Of a stretch of DNA of 64,000 nt, positions 1 to 9,610 are shown one piece after another. The notes beneath the pieces are model-generated. The model saw nothing but the letters and a program-made list of their open reading frames with translations. It made no database searches and was not told where the DNA came from. Positions within the stretch are counted from its first letter, which is position 1, and every line of letters starts with the position of its first letter. This stretch comes from Proteiniphilum sp. X52 (GTDB lineage: Bacteria; Bacteroidota; Bacteroidia; Bacteroidales; Dysgonomonadaceae). Made by a program: the position numbers and the translations under genes. The stretch spans positions 1-64,000 of the forward strand of contig NZ_RDSD01000006.1 of the NCBI RefSeq assembly GCF_003712195.1, written 5' to 3'.

Positions 1-844
1 ATTTTATTTCCGTAACAAAACAGGTTACGCAGTTCTTTATTCGACAACAATGCGGTAATCCTGTTTTTGGGACAGTCCAGCCGATATACTTTGCCGTAAA
101 TATGTACGGTCTGTGCGCCAATTTCAAATTCCACAAATCCCGTGGCTATAGGGCCGGTAGAGGGTACGGTAAATGCCGGCGTTTCATTGGCGTCCTTTTT
201 CCCGTTGTTGTTCAGGTCTATCCAGACATCGGCCTGATCTTCCGCAGCGGCATATAGCGCAATCTTGATTTTTTCTCCGACAGCTTTCTCCGTGACAAGA
301 GTGATTTTATCAACATCGTCCGGTTCTCCCTCATAGGGCACTTTGTTTGCGTTACTGCCCCTATAATCATATACACCCCATTTTTTTGCAACCGCGATAT
401 TCACGTCTGCTTTTGTGGCTCTGTTTTGCTCATCGGGAACGGTTGTATCAATAAAGGCCAATGTGCCAGCAGAACCGATTTCGTTGCGATCGGGTAAAGA
501 GTTCATCAGGGCGGTGGCATTTGCTCCCGTGATTTTATTTCCGTAACAAAACAGGTTACGCAGTTCTTTATTCGACAACAATGCGGTAATCCTGTTTTTG
601 GGACAGTCCAGCCGATATACTTTGCCGTAAATATGTACGGTCTGTGCGCCAATTTCAAATTCCACAAATCCCGTGGCTACAGGGCCGGTAGAGGGTACGG
701 TAAATGCCGGCGTTTCATTGGCGTCCTTTTTCCCGTTGTCGTTCAGGTCTATCCAGACATCGGCCTGATCTTCCACAGCGGCATATAGCGCAATCTTGAT
801 TTTTTCTCCGGCAGCTTTCTCCGTGACAAGAGTGATCTTGTTGT
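1..844 (-). repeat. 531-bp in-frame direct repeat inside the beta-helix gene
   Basis: Positions 532-844 repeat positions 1-313 with only about four substitutions in the first 305 bases. The offset of 531 bp is 177 codons, so the reading frame is kept. The repeated protein unit contains the DVWIDLN motif and a leucine-rich-like stretch (LDCPKNRITALLSNKELRN). The second copy is cut by the window edge, so the true copy number is unknown. Confidence 0.9.
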
Positions 845-2504
845 CATCTGCCGGTGGTGCCACAACCTCCGAACTTTTTGATGCTTCAGCCGTGTTTCCG
901 TAAGCTCCCATATTTACTCTTTCGCCATTGGGAGAAGGTTCTTTTGAATATTCATCATTCGGATTACCGGCATTGATACACGGACTGGTTACATTGTCCG
1001 TTATCCATCCGTTCCCATTCCAACGCCCTTCTTCCGATTTCAGGTGGTAATCGGAATTCGTTTCGTCTGCAAATAACGGATCAACGGCTGTATTTCCCGT
1101 GCCGGTGATTCGTGCAAATCCGTTCCAGAAATTGGTGTATTCAAATGTAACATCATCCATGTCGCTGTAACCGGCTTCATTTGAATAAGCCGAACCGGTC
1201 CATAGCCCCCATCCTCCGTTCCGGGATATGGTCTCATATTGTTTCGTAACGCCAGAGAGTATACAGTTGCGGAGAAGAGTACCCGAATTGTCATCCGCTC
1301 CCCCGTAAGCGGTTACGCTAAACCTGAACAGGTGAGTGATGTTGACAAAATTGCAATTCTTGAATGTTGTATTGACCGAACTTCTGAAATAGGCACCGAT
1401 TATTCCTTTTTCAAAAATACAATTGACGAATTTGTTTCCGGTCTGCATTTGATTGACCCCTCCCTCGCGTGATCCGTCGTAAACGGTGACAACCTGCGTC
1501 TTTCCAACTGCCTTGCAATTGCTGAACGTATTGTATTCGGCGCCGTCCCTAACCATCAGGCAGGTATTGAATCCGCCCGATTTACCCGTATTGTCGGCAT
1601 AGCAGCTATCGGCTACATTGTGATGCGCACCGTGCGAAAAGGAGATGCACTCTTCAAAATTTTTTGAGGTACAGTTGACAAAGCGGTTATTGGTGCTATG
1701 CGTTCCTGTCGTGCTCGGATTGTCCTTGATGATGATACCGTGGTCGCCTTTTCCCCACCCGGTTGTATTCTCTGTGTGACAGTTCCGGATAGTATTATTA
1801 CTGCTCCACTCCAATACGATATAATAATCGGTCGCAAATTGATTATCTTCCGATTGTTTGGAGTAAGATTTACAATCTTCAAGCGTACAATTGTTCGATT
1901 TAAACAGGTGAATGTTGTTTCCCCCGTTATCTGTGGTCGAACAGTTTTTGATAAGGGCATTTTCGGCGTATTTCAATTGTATGCCGTAACCATCCCATCC
2001 TTTGTTCGCATAATCTGTGTTACAGCATGAATCTACAATAACACCATCTAACGTATTGTTCTTGGTACTTTCAATTAAAATTCCTGTCCGGTAATTTTTT
2101 ACTTTTATGTTTTTTAATACGATGTAATCTTTCTTGGATATATGAATGCCAACAGATAGCCAGTCTTTTCCATCGAGCACCGGGGTGCCGTTATATCCCA
2201 TAAAGACGATCGGGGAAGCTTCCGATCCGGCATTTGCAATAACCACATTTTCATTGTCATAATTACCACCTTCTATTAAAATCGTATCACCCGGATTTGC
2301 CTCCTTTGCTGCGTAAGATATTGTTTTCCACGCATCTTGCTTTGTGATGCCGGTATTTGTGTCATCTCCGCTCGTTGAAACATAATAACAGGTAATAATC
2401 TCTTCAGGTATGATTTCTTTTGGAGGTGGTATTAATTCATCCTCACAATGAATAAACACTACCGCAAAGAATAAAAGGATAAAATAATAAATAAATTTTT
2501 TCAT
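1..2504 (-). CDS. Right-handed beta-helix lipoprotein with near-identical C-terminal repeats (partial, 3' end outside window)
   Basis: The frame is open from the ATG at 2504 to the left edge, about 834 residues with no stop, so the C-terminus is missing. The N-terminus has a lysine pair, a hydrophobic stretch and a Cys followed by acidic residues (C-E-D-E), suggesting a lipoprotein that may be surface exposed; the His before the Cys is unusual for a lipobox. Residues of about 40-500 contain many short Asn/Cys-rich strand repeats (for example NNTLDG, NNTIRNC, NNRFVNC), typical of parallel beta-helix proteins such as polysaccharide lyases and other glycan-active or adhesive proteins. From about residue 550 a 177-residue module begins. 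It holds an acidic DVWIDLNDNG motif followed by a leucine-rich-like segment, and it starts again near residue 730. The gene is last in the PUL direction, 97 bp after the DUF4091 gene. Substrate is unknown. Confidence 0.75.
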   Translation of the reverse strand, partial: MKKFIYYFILLFFAVVFIHCEDELIPPPKEIIPEEIITCYYVSTSGDDTNTGITKQDAWKTISYAAKEANPGDTILIEGGNYDNENVVIANAGSEASPIVFMGYNGTPVLDGKDWLSVGIHISKKDYIVLKNIKVKNYRTGILIESTKNNTLDGVIVDSCCNTDYANKGWDGYGIQLKYAENALIKNCSTTDNGGNNIHLFKSNNCTLEDCKSYSKQSEDNQFATDYYIVLEWSSNNTIRNCHTENTTGWGKGDHGIIIKDNPSTTGTHSTNNRFVNCTSKNFEECISFSHGAHHNVADSCYADNTGKSGGFNTCLMVRDGAEYNTFSNCKAVGKTQVVTVYDGSREGGVNQMQTGNKFVNCIFEKGIIGAYFRSSVNTTFKNCNFVNITHLFRFSVTAYGGADDNSGTLLRNCILSGVTKQYETISRNGGWGLWTGSAYSNEAGYSDMDDVTFEYTNFWNGFARITGTGNTAVDPLFADETNSDYHLKSEEGRWNGNGWITDNVTSPCINAGNPNDEYSKEPSPNGERVNMGAYGNTAEASKSSEVVAPPADDNKITLVTEKAAGEKIKIALYAAVEDQADVWIDLNDNGKKDANETPAFTVPSTGPVATGFVEFEIGAQTVHIYGKVYRLDCPKNRITALLSNKELRNLFCYGNKITGANATALMNSLPDRNEIGSAGTLAFIDTTVPDEQNRATKADVNIAVAKKWGVYDYRGSNANKVPYEGEPDDVDKITLVTEKAVGEKIKIALYAAAEDQADVWIDLNNNGKKDANETPAFTVPSTGPIATGFVEFEIGAQTVHIYGKVYRLDCPKNRITALLSNKELRNLFCYGNK

Positions 2505-2600
2505 GATTTTTAGTTTTTAATAATTATTTGATAAATAAATATTCAATTCCAATTTATTTGTAATGAACAAATTACATATAACAGAATAAAAAATGTCTTG

Positions 2601-5111
2601 CTAATCATCGATAATTGCGGTTCCAAATCTCTCCGGTCTGCCAAAGCCGCCTCTTGTCATTACCCACGATGAAAGTTCGAGTAATGCATCTTTTGGTCTG
2701 CGTTCACGATTGAAGTTCAATCCAAACCGGGGAACTAATTTCATCCCTTTTACAGGGATACCGAGCTCCACAATCCATTCCTGTTTTTCTTTGTTTATTG
2801 ATGTCGCCGTTTTTATGTCGGGATTCCAATCCTTGTAACTTCCATCCGTCAAATAGATTCCAAGCGGGTTTACGGCTACATGATAAAATTTACTCTGCGT
2901 AATTCCGGGATCAAGGAATACCTCTACACAGTCATCACTCGTAACGTTGTCTCCTTGCTCCGTAGCATTGACGGTAAGAAAATCGATCACTTCCTCGGTG
3001 CAGGTAAATGCAATGTACAACGTACCGTTATGTAGCCCGCAATGTACTTTTGTAGGCATTTTGGGGGCTCCGAAAATATCATTCAACGTCAATTCTACTT
3101 CGGCAGCGTCTTTCCATTCATTAAGAGTAACCTGCCCATCAATAACCGGAGCGTTTTTTAAACCGGGAATATGGATCGTTTTTTGAGCAAATTCCGGTTT
3201 GGGGATTGTCTTGGATATTTTCACATTGGGAGGGATCGTTATTCCTGTAGGGGAGACCTCTTCCATTTTTTCCATCATGTGCACGATGTGTGCCGCTACC
3301 ATTTGACGGATTTTATCGTAATCATCCAATTGCAGATTGTTCCCGTACTTGTATGCGCCGCTGGCATAAGCAGAAATTTTTCCGTGAATGGGAGGAATAA
3401 AAGCGTGCTTTTTAGCTTCCTCTTCAGGAAGATACATTGTCCAATCCATGTTTTTGTATTGAGCTGTCGGATTGTTGCTCAAACTTGTGCGAAGTTCTTT
3501 AAGCATTTTATCCGCCTCTTCGGCAGCTTTCGCCGCTGCTCCTCCTTTGGCTTTCGCCCTTGAGATGGTTTGCTGACAAAGTTCAAGATAGTGCCTGTCG
3601 TTTATTCCCTGACGAATATTTTCCCAGCCGATGGAGCTACCGCCCGGATGCGCAGTTGTTTTGGGATAATGGTGCATCCAATCGCCGATTTTCGAATCGA
3701 AGTCATTATAAAGATCTTCTCTTCCACCAAAATAGACCCAGTTAAAAGCGCCATCGAGTCCGAATTTCCAATTAAACAGTCCGGTTGCCCAGCGGCCGCA
3801 TTCTCCGAGCCAACCGGAAACATCGTAATTGTAAAGGGTAACCTTACGCCCTTCCGACTGTGCTTTTTGCACATCTTCTTCCGAACTGATTGCCGCATTG
3901 TAGTTCCAAAAATCGGCATGCGGCCCCGCAATATTGACAAAGTAATTATCGCCCGGGCCATCTATTTCCGTTGGAATGCCGGCCGCTTTCAACACTTTCA
4001 ATAAATGCAGGTTTTCATCGCGTTCCTGCTGTGAATGCCAACCCGGTTCATCGTAAGGTTGCACATACATTGCCGGCCAACCTTTGGATGCTGCTTCTTT
4101 AAACAGTTCTTTATAAAAGCTGACATAGATTGAATCATATTCCGGAGTGCCGAATCGATGCCCTTTCGTTGCCTTTTGTGCCGCCCGGGACATGTCAATA
4201 ACCGGTTCTGGAAATTTATATTCTTTGTATGCCTCCATAGTTAATTCGAAAAGCGTGTTGCCATCGAAATGAAATTTCACGTCTCCTTTATCGGAAACCG
4301 TATAACTGCTTGGATCCACCCCATTGCATATCCCTATGGAGGTCATACCGTGCATCCGCATATCCGCCAGATCGTGCCGTACTTGTGCACGCATCTCATC
4401 AACCGTTTTAAGATTTCCGAATACCTGATTATAAGCCATATAGTACAATCCATACAGCAACCCTTCTGGCTCCGGGAGTTTAAAAGGCAAAATCCGTATT
4501 TTTAAAGGGATCTCCTGAGATGCATCTTCTGTTTGAAGTGTGATCGTACCGGTATATACCCCGGGCAGAGCATGCTCGGGAGAATGAAAATTTATCCAGA
4601 TTTTTTCACTTCTATCGGTGGAAATTGAGACGGTTTTTTCAAGTGATGTGATGTACACGGGAGCATTCACCAAATGTTGAAGTTTCTGATACATGAATCT
4701 TTTAGTCAAGTACTTCACTATATACGGCTTCATGCTTGTTGCGGAAATAACCGTTCCGTCGTTCTTCTTTAAATCGGAAATTTTTAATTGTGCGTTTTCT
4801 ATATCACGCAGTGCATATACACAAAAAGTCACCGGAATGATTTCTCCTTGCGCGGCAAAGGCATCGATACCCGTGAGTCGCATTGAGTCGGGCCTTGAAT
4901 GTTCAAACGACATTTTCAACGAATGACCGGGGTAAACGATAAAACCGTTCTCCTGCTCAGATTTTGTTGCAACAGGTTTGGGATTTCTCTCCACATAGAC
5001 CACCGCCGCATCTTCCGGTTTTTGTACGTTCGATACGGTTTGTGAATACGATCGGGAAAAATTAAAAATCACAAAAACCGGCAACGATAACATTAAAAAA
5101 CAATACTTCAT
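2601..5111 (-). CDS. DUF4091/GH123-like glycoside hydrolase with CBM9-like C-terminal domain
   Basis: I chose the ATG at 5111 because it begins a clean signal peptide (MKYCFLMLSLPVFVIF); an ATG 14 codons upstream would add a polar extension. The mature protein has an N-terminal beta-sandwich-like region, then a central domain resembling DUF4091, related to GH123 beta-N-acetylgalactosaminidases. An adjacent Asp-Glu pair sits in a YDEPGWH motif near residues 353-359. GH123 enzymes use a neighbouring Asp-Glu pair for substrate-assisted catalysis, so this is the likely active site. The last ~180 residues (from about VIDGQVTLNEWKDA) look like a family 9-type carbohydrate-binding domain. It lies 54 bp after the DUF5107 gene and is the only clear glycosidase-like enzyme in the visible PUL. 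Activity on N-acetylhexosamine glycans is inference. Confidence 0.7.
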   Translation of the reverse strand: MKYCFLMLSLPVFVIFNFSRSYSQTVSNVQKPEDAAVVYVERNPKPVATKSEQENGFIVYPGHSLKMSFEHSRPDSMRLTGIDAFAAQGEIIPVTFCVYALRDIENAQLKISDLKKNDGTVISATSMKPYIVKYLTKRFMYQKLQHLVNAPVYITSLEKTVSISTDRSEKIWINFHSPEHALPGVYTGTITLQTEDASQEIPLKIRILPFKLPEPEGLLYGLYYMAYNQVFGNLKTVDEMRAQVRHDLADMRMHGMTSIGICNGVDPSSYTVSDKGDVKFHFDGNTLFELTMEAYKEYKFPEPVIDMSRAAQKATKGHRFGTPEYDSIYVSFYKELFKEAASKGWPAMYVQPYDEPGWHSQQERDENLHLLKVLKAAGIPTEIDGPGDNYFVNIAGPHADFWNYNAAISSEEDVQKAQSEGRKVTLYNYDVSGWLGECGRWATGLFNWKFGLDGAFNWVYFGGREDLYNDFDSKIGDWMHHYPKTTAHPGGSSIGWENIRQGINDRHYLELCQQTISRAKAKGGAAAKAAEEADKMLKELRTSLSNNPTAQYKNMDWTMYLPEEEAKKHAFIPPIHGKISAYASGAYKYGNNLQLDDYDKIRQMVAAHIVHMMEKMEEVSPTGITIPPNVKISKTIPKPEFAQKTIHIPGLKNAPVIDGQVTLNEWKDAAEVELTLNDIFGAPKMPTKVHCGLHNGTLYIAFTCTEEVIDFLTVNATEQGDNVTSDDCVEVFLDPGITQSKFYHVAVNPLGIYLTDGSYKDWNPDIKTATSINKEKQEWIVELGIPVKGMKLVPRFGLNFNRERRPKDALLELSSWVMTRGGFGRPERFGTAIIDD

Positions 5112-5165
5112 GACAATTTTTTTAGTTGTTTCTGTATAATTAAGGGGTTGCATTTCTCGATTTAT

Positions 5166-8100
5166 TTAAAATAATCGTATAAATTCAGCACTCGTTATTG
5201 ATTCTATAACCTCCGCAATCATCTTATAGTCAAACGCATAATCTTTATCTTTATGGGTATCATAAAAGGTGTTTCCCCAATTTTTCACACGAGAGTCGTT
5301 TTGCGCCGACGACCATTTGCGCATCATGTCGTTTGCATGCTGCTTCTCGCCTAACCGGTAAAATGCCAGTACCTGCAATAAATAATGCATTGAATTGTCG
5401 CTTTTTTTTGAAAAAGCAACTTTCTTCAAATATTCATCTTGCTCATCCGGTTTTTTTATTTTCTGTGCGATTAATGCATCCAGCCAGTCTTCCAGCCTGA
5501 AATCAATATCTTCGTCGTTTGGCTTGCCCACACCCAGGTTACGAGGGTACAGCCGGGCTTCATTTATTTTTTGTTTCGCATATTTCGTGTTGTTTTTTAA
5601 AAGTGCTTCTGCAGCCAACATCAATTTTGTCTGCCGGTATAATTTGTGTCCGTCCCGATAACCTTCGGCGGGGAGAACAATGATGTCACTTAATGCTTTT
5701 TCCGCCGTTTCATACTCTTTATTTTTTATTAGTACGCGCACATACAACAATCCTGTCTGATATTGTTCCGGATGGTTTGTGCAAAAAGGTGTAATGGTTT
5801 CGAGCGCTTTTATATGCTCGTTGCTGGCAAGGTAATAACGGGTTAAATCGCTGACGTATCGCCATTCGGCAGGTGCTAATGAAACCGCTTTTTTCAGGTA
5901 ATTTCCTTTAGCCTCAAGGTCTGTTGCCAACTGTGCGGAAAATGCATGAAAAGGGGCAAAATTTACCTCTTCACGGACAGATGACATCAGGTTATACGCC
6001 TCGTCATTTCTGTTCCTGGACCTATAAAGCAAAGCCAACAGATAACGTGGAATCCAGTGCGGTTGCTCCTTTATCGCCCATTCAAGAATCTCTTTGCTCT
6101 CTTCCCTGAAAGGAAACTGAAAAGAAAGTTCCCTCTCAAGGGCTTTTTGTAAATTGATTGTCTTTTCATCTTCCGCATACAGGGCGTCATTTAAAAACGC
6201 TTTCCAATAACATACAACCGGAGTTTCGGGCGATTGCTCCAATATTTTAAGGCTTCTATCCGGCAAATTCAGTTGATGGTACCACGTCCCCAGTTCCAGA
6301 TAGGTTTGCTCCGGCATTTCATTCCGGATGCCGTTCTTGAATTCAGTCAATGCTTGAGTATCGCCACGTTTTAAATAGTTTTCAAACCGTACGAAATGAT
6401 TCAGCGGATCCAGTTCCAATATCCGCTTTCCAGTCTCTTCCGCCTTTTTGCTTTCACCTGTGAATGAATAACTTAAATAGGCTAATTGCAATCCTTGAAT
6501 GTTGTTTTGGTTGTTTACAAGACTTTTTTGGGCGTATTCCAAGGATTTCACTAGATCTTTCCGGACGAAATAAATCTCGCTGATTTTGGTATATGCCGCA
6601 CTTCGGTAAGATTCACTTAAAGAAGCCACTTCAAAACCGTCGAGCGCATCGAAATATTTTTTCAGACGAAATGCCGCGCAACCGTATTCATAATTGGCTG
6701 CCGCATCGTACGTATCAATGGACAACGCTTTTTGGGCTACTGAAAATGCGCTGTCGTACTTCATCTGATGGGAGTACAACCTGGCCAACTCAACCAGGGA
6801 AGGAATGTGGTTCGGATTCAACTTCAAGGATTTTTTTATATAGGGTTCCGCCCGTTCATACAAACGAAATCCCATTAAATCCCGGCCTCTAAGGTATTGT
6901 CCGTAACCGGTATCCCAGTCAAAATCGTCGACGGTTTTTACCGGACGGTTTAACCTGTTATCCTCATTTTGCCACAACAACCGATTTCCGTAAAATATTC
7001 TTGTCAGTTCTTCGTTGTCAGAGACAGGAATATTCAGGGAAAAAAGTTGCCGGATTCCTAATTTTACGTGTTCTTCTTTTATTATTTGACCGTCATTGTT
7101 ATATACTCTCAATGTGTCCTCACCTGCTTGCAAAGGGTATATTGAAATATCGTAAGAGTTTCGGTTTTTTTCAACATCAATTGCCCCTGTCAAAGTGACA
7201 TTTTTTACCTCTTTCATCTCCTCGAAAGGGAACCAATATTCAGTCCATACATCGGTCTGATAGGGCTGGAACAAGATCTGCTTGAAAGGAGTAAAGGAAC
7301 TGCTTACCATATTCTGGTTAAACAGCCTACCGCTCTGTAATTCAATATATTGTCCGTTTTGATCCGTCAATAATTCTTCCCATATCTTGCCTAAATCGGA
7401 TAAAGCCCAACTGAACATCTTTTTCCCCAATTTTTCATCCCTGTCCGAATAATGAAGCCAGCCGAAATGATCGTTTTCCCAGTATGCACCAAAATAGGAA
7501 TCATGACTTCCGATAATGTGATAAGATTTGGATCGATCGCTCTCAAAATTGTTTTCCCTCCAGAGAGAGATATCCTTATTTTGAACGGAATCAAAAGGCC
7601 ATGACGATGCGATCGTTCCCTCATGCCCGATGTTGTATATACCCGGATAGATGAATCTCAGGTCGTCTTTGGCTGTAATAGCCGTATTCACCCAGTTGTA
7701 GTAAGGCTGAGGAGAGCCTGTACGGTTATGCCAGAAAGATTTTGTGGTGAACCAACCTTTGTCTTTGGGCAAATTGATTTCAACACTCCAATAAGTACGT
7801 GTTAACAAATCCAACGTACCGACAACACAACTGGCACTTCCGTCTTTGTTGTTTCGGACAAGGTAGTCTACCGGAAAAGAACAGGATGGGGAATGTCCGA
7901 TAACTCCATAGTTGAATTCGATGCCTCCGCTTGTCCACGGCCCACGTAAGGAGATGTCCCTGAATTTGACCACCTTATTTCCATAAAACATCTCCTTCCC
8001 CGATCTTTTATCCATCACAGACCAAATTTTACCACCAATTTCGGGGAATATTTTAATTTTTAGAAAATCATTTTCAAGTTCGATGATTTTCCATGATTTC

Positions 8101-8291
8101 TTTTCCGGCAGGGTAGTATAGCCGTCGTATCGAAAATAGGGATATATCTTTCCAAACAGGGGTATGGGATTTGCATCGGAATAGGGATAAGTAATGTATT
8201 CCTTAGCGTATTCTTTACATTGGGAGTCATGTTGGTTGCATGAAAATGCAACCAACAGCCATAATCCAATTAAAATAGGAGTAAGTTTCAT
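5166..8291 (-). CDS. DUF5107-type lipoprotein with tetratricopeptide repeats
   Basis: The protein has 1041 residues and begins with a lipoprotein signal ending in AFSC near residue 18. Residues of about 45-350 match the DUF5107 pattern: IFPEIGGKIWSVMDK, then RGPWTSGGIEFNYG, a galactose-mutarotase-like beta-sandwich arrangement often found beside glycan genes. From about residue 430 to the end there are repeated helical pairs with TPR spacing (for example LKLNPNHIPSLVELARLY and KALSIDTYDAAANYEYG). The family is common in Bacteroidota and its biochemical role is not established. It lies between the DUF1735 lipoprotein and the DUF4091 enzyme, so a role in binding or processing of the PUL glycan is likely. 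The 255-bp gap upstream holds a long hairpin. Confidence 0.72.
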   Translation of the reverse strand: MKLTPILIGLWLLVAFSCNQHDSQCKEYAKEYITYPYSDANPIPLFGKIYPYFRYDGYTTLPEKKSWKIIELENDFLKIKIFPEIGGKIWSVMDKRSGKEMFYGNKVVKFRDISLRGPWTSGGIEFNYGVIGHSPSCSFPVDYLVRNNKDGSASCVVGTLDLLTRTYWSVEINLPKDKGWFTTKSFWHNRTGSPQPYYNWVNTAITAKDDLRFIYPGIYNIGHEGTIASSWPFDSVQNKDISLWRENNFESDRSKSYHIIGSHDSYFGAYWENDHFGWLHYSDRDEKLGKKMFSWALSDLGKIWEELLTDQNGQYIELQSGRLFNQNMVSSSFTPFKQILFQPYQTDVWTEYWFPFEEMKEVKNVTLTGAIDVEKNRNSYDISIYPLQAGEDTLRVYNNDGQIIKEEHVKLGIRQLFSLNIPVSDNEELTRIFYGNRLLWQNEDNRLNRPVKTVDDFDWDTGYGQYLRGRDLMGFRLYERAEPYIKKSLKLNPNHIPSLVELARLYSHQMKYDSAFSVAQKALSIDTYDAAANYEYGCAAFRLKKYFDALDGFEVASLSESYRSAAYTKISEIYFVRKDLVKSLEYAQKSLVNNQNNIQGLQLAYLSYSFTGESKKAEETGKRILELDPLNHFVRFENYLKRGDTQALTEFKNGIRNEMPEQTYLELGTWYHQLNLPDRSLKILEQSPETPVVCYWKAFLNDALYAEDEKTINLQKALERELSFQFPFREESKEILEWAIKEQPHWIPRYLLALLYRSRNRNDEAYNLMSSVREEVNFAPFHAFSAQLATDLEAKGNYLKKAVSLAPAEWRYVSDLTRYYLASNEHIKALETITPFCTNHPEQYQTGLLYVRVLIKNKEYETAEKALSDIIVLPAEGYRDGHKLYRQTKLMLAAEALLKNNTKYAKQKINEARLYPRNLGVGKPNDEDIDFRLEDWLDALIAQKIKKPDEQDEYLKKVAFSKKSDNSMHYLLQVLAFYRLGEKQHANDMMRKWSSAQNDSRVKNWGNTFYDTHKDKDYAFDYKMIAEVIESITSAEFIRLF

Positions 8292-8418
8292 GAATGCTGT
8301 AAATTATGAATGGATTGAATAAAATAAACTGTGGGTTGAAATGCTTATATTGAATGCCAAAAAAAGCAATTTACCTGTGTAAATAACGATTAGATTTACT
8401 TTAAACCGGAACGAACAA

Positions 8419-8476
8419 GAGGATGCAGAGGAGAACCTTTGTCAAAGTTTCAAGATTCCGACAAAGGCACATCCTC
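8419..8476 (-). other. Two-part intergenic hairpin inside the PUL operon
   Basis: GAGGATG (8419-8425) pairs with CATCCTC (8470-8476), and further in CCTTTGTC (8436-8443) pairs with GACAAAGG (8460-8467), giving a stem with an internal loop. No U run follows on the minus strand, so it is not a standard terminator. It sits between the SusC/D-DUF1735 block and the enzyme block, where an mRNA processing or stability role is possible. Confidence 0.45.
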
Positions 8477-8546
8477 CCTCCGGTGCATTCAATTACATCA
8501 TAAAATAACCGATTTTCCAAATAAACGTGTGTGATAAACAATCGCC

Positions 8547-9566
8547 TTAATCGAATACTGCCGGTTCAAAAACCTCCATAACAATTCCTCTGTCCCTTAT
8601 TACCAATGTATCTGTGGCGGAATAGGTGTTAACTCCGTCCGTAAATTGATAGTTCAGGTAAATTGCATTGCGCTTTTTATCTCCCCAAGTATCGCCGTCT
8701 TTGACAAATTTACCGGTACCGGTAATAGCATGCACAGCGTCTTTCCCCTCTTTAACCGTGCATTCTCCATTATCCGCAAAATCCAAAACCAAATTGAGCT
8801 CTCCTGTAATACTTGAGGAGTGAATATTGCCTTTTACGGTTACTTGATTTTTTCCACTTGTTCCCAAACTCCATAATTCATTATCAACGATATGGCGTGT
8901 CCGGTATATATTGGTTTCAAGTACGTTGTTTGCGGCATCTTTAAGTATGCTCTTCCCACGATGAAGGTATGTTCCGTGATAAGGATTCACAAACTTTACG
9001 GCAAACAGGGTGAAATCGCGGGGAACAACATCCCAATGGCTTGAAATTCTCGGATCCGGATTGTTTACGGCCGGTTTTCCTCTCAAAATAGAATCCACAT
9101 CATTAGAGCCGACAATGCGCAAAGGAATCACGTAATTCAATTGGATTGCCGATGGATCGTTAAAAAATTCTTCCGACAACTGTACGGCAATGCTTCCATT
9201 AAATTTCCCCGCAGGGATTGTCAATTTATCTGAAGAGCTTAACGTGTAATAATTGGAAGGCATGGGTTGTACAGCATTCGACGTAGATCCGAACCGTACA
9301 TTTTTGCATAGGCTTTCGTCCACTTGTATATTGAGAACCCTGTCCTTGGTATTTGCATAAACACCTCCAAATCCTGCCGAAATCAGAAATCTGTGTTCAT
9401 TATCGTTGCTGTTATCGTATATATAATCGCCCAATATCAGGGTTCTGACAGGATATTGGTAAGGAAAATATGCCGCCGTAAAATTAAAGTCGGGAAAAAC
9501 ATTCTCTTGGTTTTCGCATGCTGACAAAGCAAATACGAAAATTATCATAATTACTATTTTTCTCAT
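8547..9566 (-). CDS. DUF1735-type surface glycan-binding lipoprotein
   Basis: The 339-residue product starts with a lipoprotein signal peptide (MRKIVIMIIFVFALSAC, Cys17) followed by E-N-Q-E. The first 150 residues show the DUF1735 pattern: an AAYFPYQYPVRTLILGD segment, then a VDESLCKNV segment and a LSSSDKLTIPAGKFNG segment close to BT_3987-like immunoglobulin-fold domains. The C-terminal half (from about NPYHGTYLHRGK) resembles the jelly-roll domains attached to DUF1735 in PUL proteins. These proteins sit beside SusD on the outer surface and help bind glycan. It follows SusD by 44 bp, which fits the SusC-SusD-surface binding protein order. The ligand is unknown. Confidence 0.75.
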   Translation of the reverse strand: MRKIVIMIIFVFALSACENQENVFPDFNFTAAYFPYQYPVRTLILGDYIYDNSNDNEHRFLISAGFGGVYANTKDRVLNIQVDESLCKNVRFGSTSNAVQPMPSNYYTLSSSDKLTIPAGKFNGSIAVQLSEEFFNDPSAIQLNYVIPLRIVGSNDVDSILRGKPAVNNPDPRISSHWDVVPRDFTLFAVKFVNPYHGTYLHRGKSILKDAANNVLETNIYRTRHIVDNELWSLGTSGKNQVTVKGNIHSSSITGELNLVLDFADNGECTVKEGKDAVHAITGTGKFVKDGDTWGDKKRNAIYLNYQFTDGVNTYSATDTLVIRDRGIVMEVFEPAVFD

Positions 9567-9610
9567 AATGGTTTCTGTTTATCTTTTTTGTATAAAATCA
9601 ATGAATGCGT

